Origin: Paulinella micropora | Lineage: Eukaryota; Cercozoa; Imbricatea; Euglyphida | DNA: 64,000 nt | Assembly (NCBI GenBank): GCA_009731375.1 | Contig: BJOX01000191.1 | Location: forward strand, 44,181-108,180 | Reading direction: 5' to 3' | Shown here: one piece after another, positions 27,546 through 64,000 of the stretch | Numbering within the stretch: the stretch's first letter is position 1 | Layout: every line of letters begins with the position of its first letter | The notes under the pieces: generated by a model | What the model saw: only the letters and a program-made list of their open reading frames with translations | Told to the model about the DNA's origin: nothing | Databases searched by the model: none | Program-made: the position numbers and the translations under genes

Positions 27546-28214
27546 ATGTAAGTTAGTAACAACATGCACAGGGAGAGGGAGAGGGATAGAGAAAGGGGGA
27601 GGGAGAGGGAAAGGAGAGGGAGAGAGAGAGGTAGGGGATAGGCGGATGATTAGGTAAAATAGGAAGTAGGTGGGTAGGTCGGCAGAAAGGTAGACATACA
27701 TCATGATTGTTTGAGTCCAATAACACAGGGTAAGGTGAAGGGTTAATGAAGAAGCGCCAGGGCTCAAGCACGCGATAGAACGGGCGACACAACGGACTGG
27801 GCGACGCAATCACAAAGAACTGGCGACCATAATCGCAATGGACGCCAGCAATGTCCAAGCAATGGTGGAGATGTTTGGAAGTGTCCAGATCATTGCCATT
27901 ATTCCATTGGGTAGTGCAATTATTCCATTGGGTAGTGCCATTATTCAATTGGTTGTTTTATTTTGCAAAATTCCGAAAACTTCCCCCTGGTGAATTCAGG
28001 CAAAACATCTGCCACACCGTTGTGAATATAGGCAAAATACCCTGCCCCCCCTGTGAAAAAGGCCAAAATGAATTTGATGCAGGCGAAACCGGCATATTCG
28101 CAAGCATTTTGTTTCCATTTCCATCAACTGGAAGCGGTGTGGGCCGGCCATGGAGCCAATTTTTTTTGGATTTGCAAATCAGAGAAGTTTTTGAGTGGGA
28201 AACATACTGCGCAC
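27546..28214. other. Upstream region of the SET gene
   Basis: GGGAGA run to about 27640, then mostly unique DNA. A 20-bp unit ATTATTCCATTGGGTAGTGC occurs about three times (27897-27954). A degenerate unit around GTGAATATAGGCAAAAT repeats near 27990-28100. A minus-strand open frame (about 27948-27650) looks partly non-repetitive but has no recognised domain. Any promoter of the SET gene should lie here; none is identifiable by motif. Confidence 0.5.
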
Positions 28215-35145
<6,931 letters not shown>

Positions 35146-35167
35146 GTGAAGAGCGAAAGAGGAGGTG

Positions 35168-35251
<84 letters not shown>

Positions 35252-35287
35252 GGTTGCAGTGAAGAGAAATAAATGCAAGCATTTTGT

Positions 35288-35324
<37 letters not shown>

Positions 35325-35350
35325 ACATTAATATTAATGTTAAAAAAATA
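35146..35350. other. SET 3' region with GA and AT runs
   Basis: GA run (35173-35252), then AATAAA at 35268-35273, a plausible polyadenylation signal about 125 bp after the stop, then (AT)n. Confidence 0.55.
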
Positions 35351-36105
35351 ATAAATAAGTAAGTAAAGTATCAGGATAGTATTAGACTAATACATCATGC
35401 GTTTGACATGTTACGGAGTCGATTGAAAAGTGAATTAGTTGTTGCGAATGACAGAAAACTCATTCTAAGCAAATTATATATGAGCAGAATTCCTAAGAAC
35501 TCTTGACATATGTTAATAGCTATACTAGACATATTATACATCCGACACTGTATATAATAATAATAATGTTTAGAATTCTTGACATCAGTAGCAATATTGT
35601 ATTACGAGTAGTATTAATATTAGTACTATGCTACAGCTGGATTGTTCTAGTATCGGCCCGGTATATCATGGTATCAACTTGAATATATTAATATTAATGT
35701 TTAGAATTCTTAACATTCTATGATATATATATGCCAGTGATTGAATCTTGATGGTGAATAAGCGATGTCATAGTCGGTGAGTATTAATAGTGATCATGTG
35801 AGCGCTGCCAGGGCCCGGTTACGCAGTGCGTGTAGTGGGGAGCGTTCTCTTGCCACCAGTAACTTAGAATAGTAATAAGTGGCCCGGGGAAGCGAAAGAG
35901 GAAAGCTCTACAGAAAGCCCCCGTTCTTCATTATTAAAAGTCGTTAAGCGGAAAAAAGGAAAATGGAAGTGGTGTCAAGAGATACAAAAAGAGAAAATAT
36001 GAAGTGTAAAAAAAAAGCAGTCACAGTTTCGAGTCAGAGACCGGGCGCAGTTTATCATTGTATTAATAGCATTAAAAGTCGTTTAGTGTCAAAAAATTAT
36101 ATTAT
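35351..36105. other. Intergenic AT-rich spacer
   Basis: Between the converging SET and ALADIN-like genes. TTAATATTAATGTTTAGAAT occurs twice (about 35557 and 35687, first copy imperfect). A 64-codon frame at 35963-36157 is not convincing. Confidence 0.5.
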
Positions 36106-36578
36106 TGGGTACATTCAAGTGTCAAACTCAGCCATCAAATTAGTTTCAAACTGTTGACATTAAAGACAACAAAAAAAATTGATTTTTCTGTTTTGGTTGG
36201 AATTTCAGTTTTGGTTGGAATTTTGATTTTGGGTGAAAATTTGAGTTTTTCAAAATAACGGCTATATTCGTCCGCAAAATATCGTAAATTTTCGCGAAAT
36301 GTTACCGTTAAATTTGAAAATTTGAATTTTTGTCACAAACATGAAAAACTGTCACAAAAATGAAAATCTGACACAAAAATGAAAAACTAATTTTTGTTGT
36401 TGTCTTGAATGTCAACAGCAATAACATTTCGCAAAAATGATACAGATTGTGCGGACGTATATAGCTGTTAAATTGAACTAATTTGAATTCTGACCACTAA
36501 TTCGAAATCTGACCGCTAATCTGAAATCTGACCCTTAACTAAAATTCGATGGCTGAGTTTGACACTTGAATGTACCCA
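36106..36578. mobile_element. MITE-like element, ~473 bp, nested inverted repeats
   Basis: Terminal inverted repeats of about 38 bp (TGGGTACATTCAAGTGTCAA and onward to CTCAGCCATC) face each other. Two further inverted pairs lie inside: GTTGACATT.AAGACAACAA, and a 44-bp block around GCTATAT.CGTCCGCA.AAT. No coding capacity. Confidence 0.8.
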
Positions 36579-36782
36579 GTAAATATTAATATAATCTTAC
36601 TAGTAATTCACACACTACCGCATCTCGGTATTGCGAGTGCGATCGTTTCACATGCACCATGATGCTTCACTGAGAAAAAGAAAAAGAAAGGAAAGCAACT
36701 GAGAAAAAAAAAGAAACGAAAAGAAAAGAAAAGAAAAGAAAAGAAAAGAAAAAGCGAAAAAGTCAGAAAGTAATAGGTAAAA

Positions 36783-36788
36783 TTTATT
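36783..36788 (-). promoter_or_regulatory. AATAAA downstream of ALADIN-like stop
   Basis: Minus-strand AATAAA 17 nt past the stop codon at 36805; a candidate polyadenylation signal, in an AT-rich setting where chance matches are common. Confidence 0.4.
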
Positions 36789-36804
36789 GCTATGTGACGC
36801 TTGG

Positions 36805-63233
<26,429 letters not shown>

Positions 63234-63244
63234 CTGTATATAGA

Positions 63245-63403
63245 TTATGCATGTATGTATGTATGTATGTATGTATGTATGTATGTATGTATGTCAAGGC
63301 AGAATGTATGTGTGTATGTGTGTCTGTCTGTCTGTCTGTCTGTATGTATGTATGTTATGTATGTTATGTATGTATGTCAAGGCAGAATGTATGTGTGTAT
63401 GTG

Positions 63404-63434
<31 letters not shown>

Positions 63435-64000
63435 ATGTATGTATGTTATGTATGTTATGTATGTATGTGAAGGCAGAAGCTACGTCCCACACTATGAGCA
63501 GCTTGCTGTATATAGATTATGTATGTATGTATGTATGTATGTATGCATGTATGTATGTATGTATGTGTGAATGCATGTATGTATGTAGGTATGTATGTAT
63601 GTAATGTATGTATCTAGGTATGTGAAGGCAGAAGCTACGTCCCACACTATGAGCAGCTTGCTGTATATAGATTATGTATGTATGTATGTATGTATGTATG
63701 CATGTATGTATGTATGTATGTCAAGGCAGAATGTATGTATGTCTGTCTGTATGTATGTATGTATGTATGTATGTATGTATGTATGTATGTAGGTATGCGA
63801 AGGCAGAAGCCACGTCCCACACTATGAGCAGCTTGCTGTATATAGATTATGTATGTATGTTTATGTATGTATGTATGCATGTATGTATGTCTTGTCTGTA
63901 TGTCTGTATGTATGTATGTATGTCTGTATGTTATGTATGTATGTAGGTATGTGAAGGCAGAAGCTACGTCCCACACTATGAGCAGCTTGCTGTATATAGA
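63245..64000. repeat. (ATGT)n with four exon 1 edge copies
   Basis: Copies of the 5' half of exon 1 with its acceptor (GAGCAGCTTGCTGTATATAG on the plus strand) at 63469-63520, 63623-63675, 63799-63851 and 63952-64000. Shorter TCAAGGCAGAATG remnants at 63294, 63377 and 63721. Confidence 0.92.

Noticed and set aside
27650-27948. Minus-strand open frame of about 130 codons
   Set aside because: Half of it is short tandem repeats and the rest shows no recognisable domain or splice support; described only as part of the SET upstream region.
28053-28214. Upstream in-frame extension of SET exon 1
   Set aside because: The upstream part overlaps degenerate ~35-bp repeats, and the product from 28215 leads directly into the SET domain.
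35963-36157. 64-codon open frame
   Set aside because: Its 3' part runs into the terminal repeat of a MITE; composition is AT-rich with no motif.

Overview
The window is nuclear DNA of a eukaryote. It has GT-AG introns, many exons of 22-150 bp, an APE-type non-LTR retrotransposon, tRNA-derived SINEs and MITE-like elements. No rRNA, tRNA gene, CRISPR array or bacterial operon is visible. Most of the sequence is microsatellite (ATCT/TAGA, ATGT/ACAT, ATT, ACT, AAC, GAA, CT, CA, AT), so very long low-complexity open frames occur in all six frames and mean nothing. I could not place the species. A protist or alga with unusually repeat-filled introns would fit, but that is inference.

Read through the repeats, three host genes can be assembled from short exons whose reading phases match at every join. 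(1) A BTB-BACK protein on the minus strand, ten exons from 13156 down to 454, running off the left edge. (2) A complete five-exon SET-domain lysine methyltransferase on the plus strand, 28215-35145. (3) The C-terminal part of a WD40 nucleoporin resembling ALADIN (AAAS) on the minus strand, about fifteen exons from 63233 down to its stop at 36805, running off the right edge. Genes 2 and 3 converge on a 1.7 kb spacer that holds a MITE. A possible plus-strand gene end lies at 13583-14013, and candidate minus-strand exons lie at 24618-25021.

Two long copies of one LINE are present in opposite orientation. The minus copy (14074-20116) is frameshifted and loses its 3' end in an assembly gap. The plus copy (53781-59893) has one intact 1703-codon frame with RRM-like, endonuclease, reverse transcriptase and zinc-knuckle regions, and lies inside an intron of the ALADIN-like gene. 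A 53-bp 3' fragment sits at 20661. tRNA-headed SINEs cluster in (ATT)n arrays at 20-24 kb and 37-39 kb, and their 3' ends resemble the LINE 3' end.

The most unusual pattern is that introns of all three genes carry extra copies of exon edges (a splice site plus 15-50 bp of coding sequence), repeated in tandem and alternating with microsatellite. Examples are BTB exons 4, 5 and 6, SET exon 4, and ALADIN-like exons 1, 2, 6, 8 and 9. Coding exons of the three genes total about 2.2 kb of 64 kb. Assembly gaps (N) lie at 4500-4656, 11954-11963, 14064-14073, 15625-15634, 20168-20177, 21137-21260, 21951-22186, 26561-26570, 26875-26884, 33056-33093, 38017-38026, 38970-38979, 40034-40043, 46542-46551, 51954-51963, 52332-53219 and 60370-61034.
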